Source: Ramlibacter sp.
GTDB taxonomy: Bacteria; Pseudomonadota; Gammaproteobacteria; Burkholderiales; Burkholderiaceae
DNA: 9,374 nucleotides
Direction of reading: 5' to 3'
Assembly: GCA_014376915.1 (NCBI GenBank)
Contig: JACMQP010000484.1
Span: 1-9,374 of the forward strand
Numbering within the stretch: position 1 is the first letter of the stretch; each line of letters starts with the position of its first letter. The notes under the pieces are model-generated. The model did not search any database, was not told the DNA's origin, and was given only the letters and a program-made list of their open reading frames with translations. The translations under genes were made by a program, and so were the position numbers. Positions 1-7,893 of the stretch are shown in pieces.

Positions 1-1
1 C

Positions 2-169
2 GTGCGCAGCGACGAGCAGGAGGAGGCGTGGCGCTGGGTCGAACCTGTCATCGATCACTGGAACGGCGACAGCAACGGCCCGCGGCCCTACGCGGCCGGC
101 ACCTGGGGACCGAGGGCATCGGGCGCGATGGTCGCGCGCGACGGGTATTGCTGGTCGGAAGAATGTTGA
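2..169 (+). CDS. zwf: Glucose-6-phosphate 1-dehydrogenase, C-terminal fragment (5' end outside window)
   Basis: The last 55 codons of a gene that enters from the left edge, read in frame from base 2 to the TGA at 167-169. The peptide contains WVEPVIDHW, then YAAGTWGP followed by a short tail (ARDGYCWSEEC). The W-x-x-(V/I)-x-P-(V/I)-(I/L)-x-x-W stretch and the Y-x-AG-(S/T)-WGP motif are characteristic of the extreme C-terminus of bacterial Zwf. That enzyme oxidises glucose 6-phosphate to 6-phosphogluconolactone with reduction of NADP+ or NAD+ in the cytoplasm, at the entry to the pentose phosphate and Entner-Doudoroff pathways. About 430 residues of a normal protein lie outside the window, so the catalytic residues cannot be checked. 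The gene converges on the importer operon, with 59 bases between the two stop codons. Identification rests on motif recognition of a short tail but is quite specific. Confidence 0.85.
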   Translation: MRSDEQEEAWRWVEPVIDHWNGDSNGPRPYAAGTWGPRASGAMVARDGYCWSEEC

Positions 170-170
170 C

Positions 171-200
171 TCGGGGACACATCTCCAGCTGTGTCCCCGA
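171..200. terminator. Strong hairpin between convergent genes, possible bidirectional terminator or dispersed repeat
   Basis: TCGGGGACACA at 171-181 pairs perfectly with TGTGTCCCCGA at 190-200: an 11-bp stem with an 8-base loop. It starts two bases after the zwf stop and lies 29 bases beyond the stop of the minus-strand operon, so it could end transcription from both sides. Neither side has a real T-tract (CTGATCAAAC on one, GTCAACATTC on the other), so it does not look like a standard intrinsic terminator. It may work with Rho, act as a 3'-end RNA stabiliser, or be a copy of a REP-like dispersed palindrome. Confidence 0.55.
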
Positions 201-228
201 CTGATCAAACACTCATTCGATCTCGGGG

Positions 229-1235
<1,007 letters not shown>

Positions 1236-1239
<4 letters not shown>

Positions 1240-2213
1240 GCGGGGGCGCTCCCATGGGCGTCGTGCAGCCAGCACGCAGCGCGGGTCGCGCCTGCGTCCA
1301 GCAGATCCGGTCGCTCCACCAGGCAGCGGGCGAACACTCGCGGGCAGCGCGGGTTGTAGGCGCAGCCGGCCGGGATCGCATTGAGCCGCGGCATCGCGCC
1401 GTCGATCTGGTGCAGCCGCTCACGGTCCTGCGTCATGTCGGGAATCGCGGCCATCAGTCCCATGCTGTACGGATGGGCTGGCTGGTTGATCACGTGGTGC
1501 ACCGGCCCGCTCTCGGCGATCCGGCCGGCATACATCACGGCCACGCGATCGCAGGTCTCGGCGATCACGCCCATGTCATGGGTGATCAGCATGACCGCGG
1601 CGCCGCGCTCGCGGCACACCCGCTTAAGCAGCTGGATGATCTGGGCCTGGATCGAGACGTCGAGAGCTGTCGTCGGCTCGTCAGCCACGATCAACTTGGG
1701 CTCGGCGGCCAGCGCCAGGGCGATCACCACGCGCTGGCGCATACCGCCCGAGAACTGGTGCGGGAAATGGTCGATGCGTTCGGCCGCCGCGGGGATGCCG
1801 GTGTCTTCCAGGAGGCCGATGGCGCGCCGGCGTGCCTCCTGCGCGGTGACCGGCAGGTGGGTGACGATGGTCTCGACCAGTTGCCGGCCGACCGTGTACA
1901 GCGGATTGAGCGACGTGAGCGGGTCCTGGAAGATGGCGCCAATCTTGCGGCCGCGGATGCGGCGCATCTGCTCGTAGGGCAGGTTGTCGATACGGCTGCC
2001 CTCCAGCAGGATCTGGCCGGACGCGATGCGCCCCGGCGGCTCCAGCAGGCCGATGATGGCCGCACCGGTGAGCGACTTGCCGGCGCCGGATTCGCCGACC
2101 ACGCCGAGGATCTCGCCCGGGGCGATCGCGAAGGAAATGTCGTCGAGGGCGCGCAGCGTGCCGCGGCGGCCCGGGAATTCGACCACCAGGTTCTGGACTT
2201 GGAGCAGACTCAT
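1236..2213 (-). CDS. Peptide ABC transporter ATP-binding protein, DppD/OppD-like
   Basis: The second ATPase of the importer, 325 residues, expected to form a heterodimer with the DppF-like subunit encoded just downstream. Motifs in order: Walker A GESGAGKS (40-47), Q-loop FQDP (95-98), signature SGGMRQR (155-161), Walker B LIVADEPTTALD (174-185), switch histidine in THD (212), then the C-terminal oligopeptide-transporter domain with PAGCAYNPRCP. Cysteines 284, 290, 297 and 314 have exactly the same C-x5-C-x6-C-x16-C spacing as in the partner. SGGMRQR and the N-terminal LLQVQNLVVEF are typical of D subunits. The ATG at 2213 lies 10 bases after the stop of the DppC-like gene. No strong Shine-Dalgarno precedes it, so translation probably depends on coupling to the upstream gene. 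The gene ends in ATGA, shared with the next start. Both ATPases look catalytically complete. Confidence 0.93.
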
Positions 2214-2223
2214 GCGAACGGCT

Positions 2224-3153
2224 TCAGCGAAGCCTCGGGTTCAGCGCGTCGCGCAGCCAGTCGCCCAGCAGATTCACGGACAGCGCGATCAGGACCAGCA
2301 TCGCGCCGGGGAAGACTGTGATCCACCAGTTGCCGGAAAAGAGGAACTTGTTGCCGACCTGGATCAGCGTGCCCAGCGAAGGTGAATTGGGCGGGGCGCC
2401 GACGCCCAGGAAGGACAGTGTTGCCTCGGTGATGATGGCCGTCGCGACCTGGATGGTGGCCAGCACCATCACCGGGCCGAGGATGTTGGGCAGCACGTGG
2501 CGGCGCATGATCCGCAATGGCGTGACGCCGGTGACCTGGGCCGCGAGCACGTATTCCTTGCTGCGCTCGACCAGCGTGGAGCCGCGCACCGTGCGCGCGT
2601 ACTGCACCCACCCGGTGAGGGAAATCGCGATGATCAGCACGCCGAAGGCGAGGTACTCGCCGCCGTTCGGAAACAGGGCCCGGCTGACGCCGGCGATCAG
2701 GAGCGCGATCAGGATGGCGGGAAAGGACAGCATCACGTCGCACACGCGCATGATGAACGCATCGACTGTGCCGCCCAGGAATCCGGCCAGCAGTCCCAGC
2801 GTGACGCCCACGATCACCGACAGCAGCACCGACGCCAGCCCCACCAGCAGCGAGATCCGCGCCCCGAACATGATGGCCGAAAGGATGTCGCGGCCCTGGT
2901 CGTCGGTTCCCAGCAGGTATTTGGTGCTGCCCCCCGCCGACCAGGCCGGCGGCAGGAACGCATCGGACAGTTCCAGTGTGGCCAGGTCGAACGGGTTGTA
3001 CGGCGCCACCAGGTTGGCGAACACCGCGCAGAACACGCAGACGAAGGCGATCACTGCCGCGGCCACCGCCACGGGTGAGGTGCGGAAGCTGTAGCCGATG
3101 TCGCTTTGCCAGGCCCGGTGGAACCAGCCTTCTGTGGTCGCCGCCGTCATCAT
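2224..3153 (-). CDS. Peptide ABC transporter permease, DppC/OppC-like
   Basis: Inner-membrane permease, 309 residues, forming the translocation channel with the DppB-like subunit. It starts with an N-terminal segment (about 28-50) followed by the periplasmic region and the C-subunit motif LGTDDQGRDILS (81-92). Further hydrophobic stretches lie at about 102-126, 138-158, 168-185, 228-250 and 278-297, giving six membrane segments. The EAA coupling loop, which docks on the ATPases, is at 200-223 (EYVLAAQVTGVTPLRIMRRH then VLPN). The C-terminus GDWLRDALNPRLR is the usual ending of DppC proteins. I set the start at the first of two tandem ATG codons (3153). Its bases overlap the TGA of the binding-protein gene as ATGA; the second ATG (3150) is equally possible. 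An upstream in-frame extension to 3195 would run inside the binding-protein gene and is unlikely. Length and motifs are normal for the family. Confidence 0.92.
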   Translation of the reverse strand: MMTAATTEGWFHRAWQSDIGYSFRTSPVAVAAAVIAFVCVFCAVFANLVAPYNPFDLATLELSDAFLPPAWSAGGSTKYLLGTDDQGRDILSAIMFGARISLLVGLASVLLSVIVGVTLGLLAGFLGGTVDAFIMRVCDVMLSFPAILIALLIAGVSRALFPNGGEYLAFGVLIIAISLTGWVQYARTVRGSTLVERSKEYVLAAQVTGVTPLRIMRRHVLPNILGPVMVLATIQVATAIITEATLSFLGVGAPPNSPSLGTLIQVGNKFLFSGNWWITVFPGAMLVLIALSVNLLGDWLRDALNPRLR

Positions 3154-4730
3154 TTGACCGTGACGTATCTCCACATCATCCCGTTGTCCGGCCACTGGAC
3201 CAGGTCGACGGTCTTCTTGGCGCCCCAGTTGATCGCCTGCTGATGCAGGGGAATGTGGCCGATCTCATCCTGGTGGATCTTCATCGCTTCGCGGATCATC
3301 TCGTTGCGCTTCTTGATGTCGGTCTCGGAACCGATTTTCTCGGTCAGCTCGTCCAGACGGGCATTGCTGTAGGCACCCAGATTGAACTGGCCACGCCCGC
3401 CGTCGCCCGGCGTGGACATGATCGCGTAGAGGACGTTCTCGGCATCCACCGTGGTCGAGGTCCAGCCGAGCATGTAGAAGCTGGTGTCGCGGCGCAGGAT
3501 CTTCGGGAAATACGTGCCCTTGGTTTCCACCTCCAGCTTGATCTTGATGTTGGCCCGCGCCAGGTTGGCTGCCACTGCCTGGCAGATCGCGCCGTCGTTG
3601 ACGTAGCGGTCGCTGGGGCAGTTCATCGTCACATCGAAGCCGTTGGGGTAGCCGGCCTCGGCCAGCAGCTTCTTCGACGCCTCGACGTCGAACGGCAGGC
3701 GCTTGGCCAGGTCCGGCGCATAGCCGTTGACCTGGGGCGGCAACATCAGGGCCACCGGTATCGACGCCCCCCGCATCACGGTGCGCTTGATGCCCTCGAC
3801 GTCGATGGCTTGATAGAAAGCCTGACGCACCCGCTTGTCCTTGAACGGGTTCTTGCCCTTCACGCTCGAGAACAGCAGCTCATCGCGCTTCTGGTCCATG
3901 CCAAGGAAAATGACGCGCAGCTCGGGCCCCTGCAGAACCTTCAGGTTGGACGCCGTCTTGAGGCGCTCGACGTCCTGCACCGGCACCGGTTCCATGACGT
4001 CGACCTCGCCCGAGATCAGTGCCGCCACGCGGGTCGCGTCGTTGCCGATCACGTTGAAGATGACTTCATCGACGTTGCCTTCGATCTTGCCCCAGTAGTT
4101 GCCGTTGCGCGCATAGGTGGTGCGTACGTTCGGCTGACGCTCGCGCAGACGGTATGGGCCAGTGCCATTGGCGCGAAAGGATGCCGCGTTTTCAATGCCT
4201 TTGCGGCGATCCACCGGCTTGGTGGCCTGGTTGGTCTCGCACCACTTCTTGCTCATGATGTCGAAGTGCGTGAACAGCTCCGGCAGGATCGGGAACGGGG
4301 TCTTGGTGAAGATGTCGATCTGATGGTCGTTGATCTTCCTGATTTCCTTCACCTGGCCGACGTAGGTTTTCATGTCCGAGCCGTCGCTCTTGGCGCGCTC
4401 ATAGCTGAAGATCACGTCGTCGGCGGTGAACGGCGTGCCATCGTGGAACTGCACGCCCTTGCGCAGGTTGAAGCGCCATACGGTCGGGGCAGTCTGCTTC
4501 CAGTCGGTGGCCAGTGCGGGAGTCAGTTTGTAGTCGCGCCCACGGGTGACCAGCGGCTCGTAAACGTTCTCGTTGACGCTGATCTGCAGCGACTCGCTAA
4601 GCGAGTGCGGATCCATGGACAGGGCGTCGCCCTGGTTGCCGATTCTCAAAGTCACCGCGCCGGCGGTGGAGCCCAGGCAGGCCAGTGCCACGAATATTGC
4701 GGCGGAAACAGGGTTCGACTTCAGGTTCAT
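3150..4730 (-). CDS. Periplasmic peptide-type substrate-binding protein (SBP family 5, DppA/OppA-like)
   Basis: Captures the substrate in the periplasm and delivers it to the permeases. It has 526 residues with a Sec signal peptide: basic MNLK, hydrophobic core, and a probable signal peptidase I site after AGA (25/26). Cys18 sits in ALAC, a poor lipobox, so a soluble protein is more likely than a lipoprotein. Family 5 landmarks are NVYEPLV (55-61), WRFNLRKGVQFHDGTPF (85-101), GTGPYRL (189-195), KRVRQAFYQAID (299-310) and AGYPNGFDVTM (359-369). GWTSTTVDAENV (422-433) aligns with the GWTGDNGDPDNF segment of E. coli DppA. That segment holds an acidic residue contacting the ligand amino group, and Asp429 is at the corresponding place; this alignment was done by eye. 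I chose the ATG at 4730 over the one at 4769 because it has an excellent GAGGAG and begins the signal peptide directly. The substrate may be a di/oligopeptide or an acyl-amino acid. Confidence 0.92.
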   Translation of the reverse strand: MNLKSNPVSAAIFVALACLGSTAGAVTLRIGNQGDALSMDPHSLSESLQISVNENVYEPLVTRGRDYKLTPALATDWKQTAPTVWRFNLRKGVQFHDGTPFTADDVIFSYERAKSDGSDMKTYVGQVKEIRKINDHQIDIFTKTPFPILPELFTHFDIMSKKWCETNQATKPVDRRKGIENAASFRANGTGPYRLRERQPNVRTTYARNGNYWGKIEGNVDEVIFNVIGNDATRVAALISGEVDVMEPVPVQDVERLKTASNLKVLQGPELRVIFLGMDQKRDELLFSSVKGKNPFKDKRVRQAFYQAIDVEGIKRTVMRGASIPVALMLPPQVNGYAPDLAKRLPFDVEASKKLLAEAGYPNGFDVTMNCPSDRYVNDGAICQAVAANLARANIKIKLEVETKGTYFPKILRRDTSFYMLGWTSTTVDAENVLYAIMSTPGDGGRGQFNLGAYSNARLDELTEKIGSETDIKKRNEMIREAMKIHQDEIGHIPLHQQAINWGAKKTVDLVQWPDNGMMWRYVTVK

Positions 4731-4736
4731 CTCTTG

Positions 4737-4742
4737 CTCCTC
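4737..4742 (-). promoter_or_regulatory. Strong Shine-Dalgarno of the binding-protein gene
   Basis: On the minus strand AAAGAGGAG ends six bases before the ATG at 4730. It is the best ribosome site in the operon and sits in its only real intercistronic gap (35 bases). It decides the start against the ATG at 4769 and would let the binding protein be made in excess over the membrane subunits. Confidence 0.8.
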
Positions 4743-4765
4743 TTTAAATGGGGTCCGGAAAAAAG

Positions 4766-5977
4766 TCATTCGCCCAGCGGCATCGCCTGCTCGGCGAGGC
4801 TGGCATGGAGCGCCGAGCCGAGAGGCAGGACGTCATCGTTGAAGTCATAGCGGCTGTTGTGCAGGAAACAGCTGCCTTCCCCGCCCTGCCCCAGCCGCAG
4901 ATAGGCGCCCGGCTTGGCCTGCAGCATGAAGGAAAAGTCCTCCGAGCCCATGCTTGGCTCCATGTTGCGCACCAGGTTGCCCGCGCCGACGATGGACTCC
5001 GCCACGTCGCCCGCGAATGCCGCTTCATCCGGGGTGTTGATCGTCGCCGGATAGATCCGGTCGAAGATCACGGTGGCAGAAGCGCCGAAGCCCAGCGCGA
5101 TGGCGCTGCACAGCTCCTGCAGCCGACGCTCAATCAGTTCCTGCACGTTGGGATTGAAGGTTCGAACGGTGCCCACGATCGTGGCCTTGCCGGGCACGAC
5201 GCTCATCGCCCCCAGGTCGCCGGCTTGCACGGCGCACAGGCTGACCACCGCGTTGTCGATCGGCTTGACGTTGCGCGAGACGATGCTTTGCACCGCTGTG
5301 ATGATGTGGGCTGCGACCAACACCGGGTCGATGGTGAGGTAGGCATGGGCGCCGTGGCCGCCCTTGCCGGTGATCTCGATCGTCACCCGGTCGGCCGCGG
5401 CCATCATGGGGCCGGAGTTGATGCCGACGGTGCCGGGCTTCATCGCCGGCCAGTTGTGCATCGCGTACACGGCCTGCACCGGAAAGCGGTCGAACAGACC
5501 GTCGTCGATCATCGCCTTGGCGCCGGCGAAGCCTTCCTCACCCGGCTGGAAGATCAGCACCGCGGTGCCATCGAAGTTGCGTGTCTCGGCAAGGTAGCGC
5601 GCCGCGCCCACCAGCATCGCCGTGTGACCGTCATGGCCGCAACCGTGCATCATGCCGGCCTTGGTCGAGCGCCACGGAAAATCGTTGTGCTCGGTCATCG
5701 TCAGCGCGTCCATGTCGGCGCGCAGGCCGATCATCCGGCCGCTGGACGACTTTTTGCCCCTGACGATGCCGACCACGCCGGTCCTGCCGATGCCGTTGTG
5801 GATCTCGTCCACGCCGCACAGCTTCAGCGCCTCCGTGACCCGTCTCGAGGTATAGACCTCCTCGAAGCCGAGCTCGGGGTGCGCATGCAGATCGCGCCGC
5901 AGCGCGATCAGTTCGGGATGGAACGCCGCGATGTGGGCGAAGGCACGGCCGCTGGCCTTGAGGCGAGACGTCGGCAT
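4766..5977 (-). CDS. M20 family metal-dependent amidohydrolase (M20D, hippurate hydrolase / N-acyl-amino acid amidohydrolase-like)
   Basis: Cytoplasmic hydrolase of 403 residues with no signal peptide. It would cleave the amide bond of an N-acyl amino acid, dipeptide or similar conjugate using two metal ions. Motifs: RRDLHAHPELGFEE (27-40), GLRADMDAL (84-92), MHGCGHDGHTAML (110-122), PGEEGFAGAKAM (145-156), MHNWP (173-177), GKGGHGAHA (204-212, dimerisation domain), MGSEDFSFM (343-351) and LHNSRYDFNDD (372-382). By analogy with plant IAA-amino acid hydrolases and bacterial HipO, the metal ligands are Cys113, His115, Glu148, His174 and His373, with Glu147 as general base. All are present. The ATG at 5977 overlaps the stop of the DppB-like gene as TGATG, with GGTGGGGG just upstream. 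Its place between the DppB and DppA genes suggests it processes the imported ligand. The exact acyl group and amino acid cannot be told from the sequence. Confidence 0.9.
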   Translation of the reverse strand: MPTSRLKASGRAFAHIAAFHPELIALRRDLHAHPELGFEEVYTSRRVTEALKLCGVDEIHNGIGRTGVVGIVRGKKSSSGRMIGLRADMDALTMTEHNDFPWRSTKAGMMHGCGHDGHTAMLVGAARYLAETRNFDGTAVLIFQPGEEGFAGAKAMIDDGLFDRFPVQAVYAMHNWPAMKPGTVGINSGPMMAAADRVTIEITGKGGHGAHAYLTIDPVLVAAHIITAVQSIVSRNVKPIDNAVVSLCAVQAGDLGAMSVVPGKATIVGTVRTFNPNVQELIERRLQELCSAIALGFGASATVIFDRIYPATINTPDEAAFAGDVAESIVGAGNLVRNMEPSMGSEDFSFMLQAKPGAYLRLGQGGEGSCFLHNSRYDFNDDVLPLGSALHASLAEQAMPLGE

Positions 5978-6951
5978 CAGTGGCCCCCACCCATGCGTAG
6001 CCTTGGATCAACGGCGAAGTACAGCAGGTCTACCGCTAGGTTGATCACCACGAAAATCAGCGCGATCAGGCACAGGTACGCTGCCATGACCGGTATGTCG
6101 GCGAACGTGACGGCCTGGATGAACAGCAGCCCCATGCCGGGCCACTGAAACACCGTCTCAGTGATGATGGAAAACGCGATCAAGGTGCCCACCTGCAGGC
6201 CGATGATGGTGATGACCGGAACCAGCGTGTTCTTCAACGCGTGGCCGAAATGGATCGCGCGATTGGTCAGCCCCCGGGCCCGGCCGAACTTGATGTAGTC
6301 GCTGCGCAGCACCTCCAGCATCTCGGCACGCACCAGACGCATGATCAGCGTCAGCTGGAAGATCGCCAGCGTGACCGCGGGCAACACGATGTGGTGCCAG
6401 CCGTCGCGGGTGAACAGGCCGCTGGTCCACCAGCCGGCCTTCACTACCTCGCCGCGGCCGAAGCTGGGGAACCAGCCGAGCACCACGGCGAACAGCAGAA
6501 TCAGCAGGATGCCGATCAGGAAGGTAGGCAGCGACACGCCGAGCAGGGAGATCGTCATGAACACCTGACTCATGAAAGTGCCGCGGCGCAACGCCGCGTA
6601 AACGCCCATCGGGATGCCGAGGGCCACCGCCAGCACGCCGGCCACCAGTGCCAGTTCGAGCGTCGCGGGAAAGCGTTCGCCGATCAGGCGGGAGACCTTC
6701 GCGCCCTGCCGCAGGCTCAGGCCGAATTCTCCTTGTGCCGCATTCACCAGGAAATGCCAGAACTGCACGAAAAAGGGCTGGTCCAGGCCCAGGTCGACAC
6801 GAAGCTGCCGGATCTGATCCGGCTTCGCGTCTTGACCGAGCAGAAAGACGATTGGGTCGCCGACGTACTGGAACAGCATGAAGGCAATGAACGCAACTGC
6901 GGTCATGACGATCACAGCCTGGAGCAGTCGACGCAGGACGAAAGCGAGCAT
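5977..6951 (-). CDS. Peptide ABC transporter permease, DppB/OppB-like
   Basis: First gene of the importer operon; a 324-residue inner-membrane permease that pairs with the DppC-like subunit. It shows the classic B-subunit start MLAFVLRRLLQAV with a first membrane segment (about 9-30), then the periplasmic DLGLDQPFFVQFWHFL (53-68) and GEFGLSL (74-80). Further hydrophobic segments lie at about 97-120, 133-160, 189-207, 243-265 and 286-312. The EAA loop facing the ATPases is at 218-241 (DYIKFGRARGLTNRAIHFGH then ALKN), followed by VFQWPGMG (267-274) and the terminal YFAVDPRLRMGGGH. The ATG at 6951 gives the normal family length, but the upstream TTCCTACTGAA has no clear Shine-Dalgarno, so initiation may be weak or the leader very short. 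The stop codon overlaps the M20 start. Confidence 0.92.
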   Translation of the reverse strand: MLAFVLRRLLQAVIVMTAVAFIAFMLFQYVGDPIVFLLGQDAKPDQIRQLRVDLGLDQPFFVQFWHFLVNAAQGEFGLSLRQGAKVSRLIGERFPATLELALVAGVLAVALGIPMGVYAALRRGTFMSQVFMTISLLGVSLPTFLIGILLILLFAVVLGWFPSFGRGEVVKAGWWTSGLFTRDGWHHIVLPAVTLAIFQLTLIMRLVRAEMLEVLRSDYIKFGRARGLTNRAIHFGHALKNTLVPVITIIGLQVGTLIAFSIITETVFQWPGMGLLFIQAVTFADIPVMAAYLCLIALIFVVINLAVDLLYFAVDPRLRMGGGH

Positions 6952-7033
6952 TTCAGTAGGAACGGGAAACGACGATGCTAGCAGAGCAAGCGTCGTGCCG
7001 ACCTCAGGGTTTTCTTCAGCCCAGGCGCGCGCA
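6952..7033 (-). promoter_or_regulatory. Leader region of the importer operon, possible weak promoter
   Basis: These 82 bases separate the DUF3047 gene from the operon. On the minus strand TGC-TAGCAT (-10 at 6975-6980) resembles an extended -10 element, but nothing like TTGACA lies 17 bases upstream. It would give a leader of under 20 bases. The same stretch has a short inverted repeat, ACGACG at 6969-6974 and CGTCGT at 6991-6996, which could be a weak attenuator or chance. Read-through from the DUF3047 gene is equally possible. Confidence 0.3.
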
Positions 7034-7798
7034 TTAGCGGCGAGGCGCCAGCGACACCGGCCCGTACCAGGCCCGCGTCGTCGATCGCGTGTTGTCGCTG
7101 TCCGTCATGATCGCGATGCCGACCAGAGCGCCTGGCGCCTCGCCGAAAGCGCGCTCGAAGTCGGCGCGGATGTTGCGCTCGTAGTCGAGCCATTGGCCGA
7201 GTTTCTTCGGCCCCGATTCCACCACGATGGTCCTGACGCGGTCGGTCCGCGCGTTGGTAATCAACGTGCCTGGCTCGCGCTTGTTGCACCACACATACAT
7301 GAGGGTCGCGTACGGCAGCTCCTCGCCGGTCAGTACTTGCGTCAGCTCGGAGAGCATCGCGTTCTTTGCCGAGAAGCGGCCACGGTCCCCTTCGAAGGCC
7401 AGGATGACCCGCACCGGCGAATCGTCCGCGTCGCGCGTCGCCATGTCCGCCTGGGCGATCAGCTCGGGCACCTTCCACGAAAAACGCACGCTGCCCAGTT
7501 CGGCAGGCGCGATCCGAAGCTTGCGCCGCAGCATGCTGGCCGACGACTCGGCGCTCGCGGCGAGCGTGTCGCGTCCATCCTGGCGCGCGTAAGCAAAATG
7601 CGTCGGCTGCTTGCCGGGCAATGTGTGGTGCTTCCAGCCGGTTCCGGCCGGTGCTGCGCCGATCGAACTGGTCGCCCACGCGCTGGCTTCGGGCGCCACG
7701 GACGGCGCCTCCAGGGGCGCCACGGAAGCGCAGCCCGCCAGCATCGCCGTTGTCATCGCGGCGGCGATCAACACATGCAGTTTCATGATTCGCAACAT
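7034..7798 (-). CDS. DUF3047 family lipoprotein of unknown function
   Basis: A 254-residue protein with a lipoprotein signal peptide: a basic start, a hydrophobic stretch and the lipobox LAGC, giving a lipidated Cys23. The residue after the cysteine is Ala, so outer-membrane sorting is plausible. The body after about residue 53 matches the DUF3047 family as I recognise it: VRFSWKVPE (104-112), DDSPVRVILAFEGD (125-138), LMYVWCNK (166-173), RTIVVESGP (189-197), GQWLDYERNIRADFERAFGE (201-220) and LVGIAIMTDSDNTRS (225-239) then AWYGPVSL (243-250). No catalytic residues are established for this family, so no activity is assigned. The start is uncertain: the ATG at 7798 has GGGGTG four bases upstream, and the ATG at 7786 gives a shorter signal peptide but no ribosome site. 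It lies only 26 bases past the porin terminator, so it needs its own promoter or leakage through that terminator. Confidence 0.8.
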   Translation of the reverse strand: MLRIMKLHVLIAAAMTTAMLAGCASVAPLEAPSVAPEASAWATSSIGAAPAGTGWKHHTLPGKQPTHFAYARQDGRDTLAASAESSASMLRRKLRIAPAELGSVRFSWKVPELIAQADMATRDADDSPVRVILAFEGDRGRFSAKNAMLSELTQVLTGEELPYATLMYVWCNKREPGTLITNARTDRVRTIVVESGPKKLGQWLDYERNIRADFERAFGEAPGALVGIAIMTDSDNTRSTTRAWYGPVSLAPRR

Positions 7799-7823
7799 TA
7801 CACCCCGGTCGCGTCGGAAAATG

Positions 7824-7846
7824 AAAAAGCCGCCCGAAGGCGGCTT
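7824..7846 (-). terminator. Rho-independent terminator of the porin gene
   Basis: Read on the minus strand: AAGCCGCC, loop TTCG, GGCGGCTT, then a T-rich tail TTTTTCATTTT. This is an 8-bp GC-rich stem with a stable UUCG tetraloop followed by a U-tract, 48 bases after the porin stop codon. It is a textbook intrinsic terminator acting on porin transcripts. Confidence 0.93.
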
Positions 7847-7867
7847 CAAATTCTCCTTGGATCGAAA

Positions 7868-7886
7868 GGCTGGCATCGGGCCAGCC
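7868..7886 (-). terminator. Second hairpin directly after the porin stop codon
   Basis: GGCTGGC at 7868-7874 and GCCAGCC at 7880-7886 form a perfect 7-bp stem with a 5-base loop, beginning 7 bases after the porin stop on the minus strand. Only TTTCG follows, so it is a weak terminator by itself. In tandem with the hairpin at 7824-7846 it probably protects the 3' end of an abundant mRNA or assists termination. Confidence 0.5.
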
Positions 7887-7893
7887 ACACGAT

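Noticed and set aside
1240..1275. GTG start extending the DppF-like ATPase by 12 residues
   Set aside because: It would overlap the upstream ATPase gene by 40 bases and adds residues not typical of the family, whereas the ATG at 1239 forms a normal ATGA junction.
4731..4769. Upstream ATG giving the binding protein 13 extra residues
   Set aside because: It would put charged residues (KEEQE) before the signal peptide and place the strong GAGGAG inside the coding sequence.
2976..4850. Very long plus-strand open frame (about 620 codons) opposite the binding protein and other plus-strand frames opposite the importer genes
   Set aside because: They lie antisense to intact, motif-rich genes, have Arg/Ala/His/Gly-heavy composition with no recognisable domain, and are the usual result of codon bias in GC-rich DNA.
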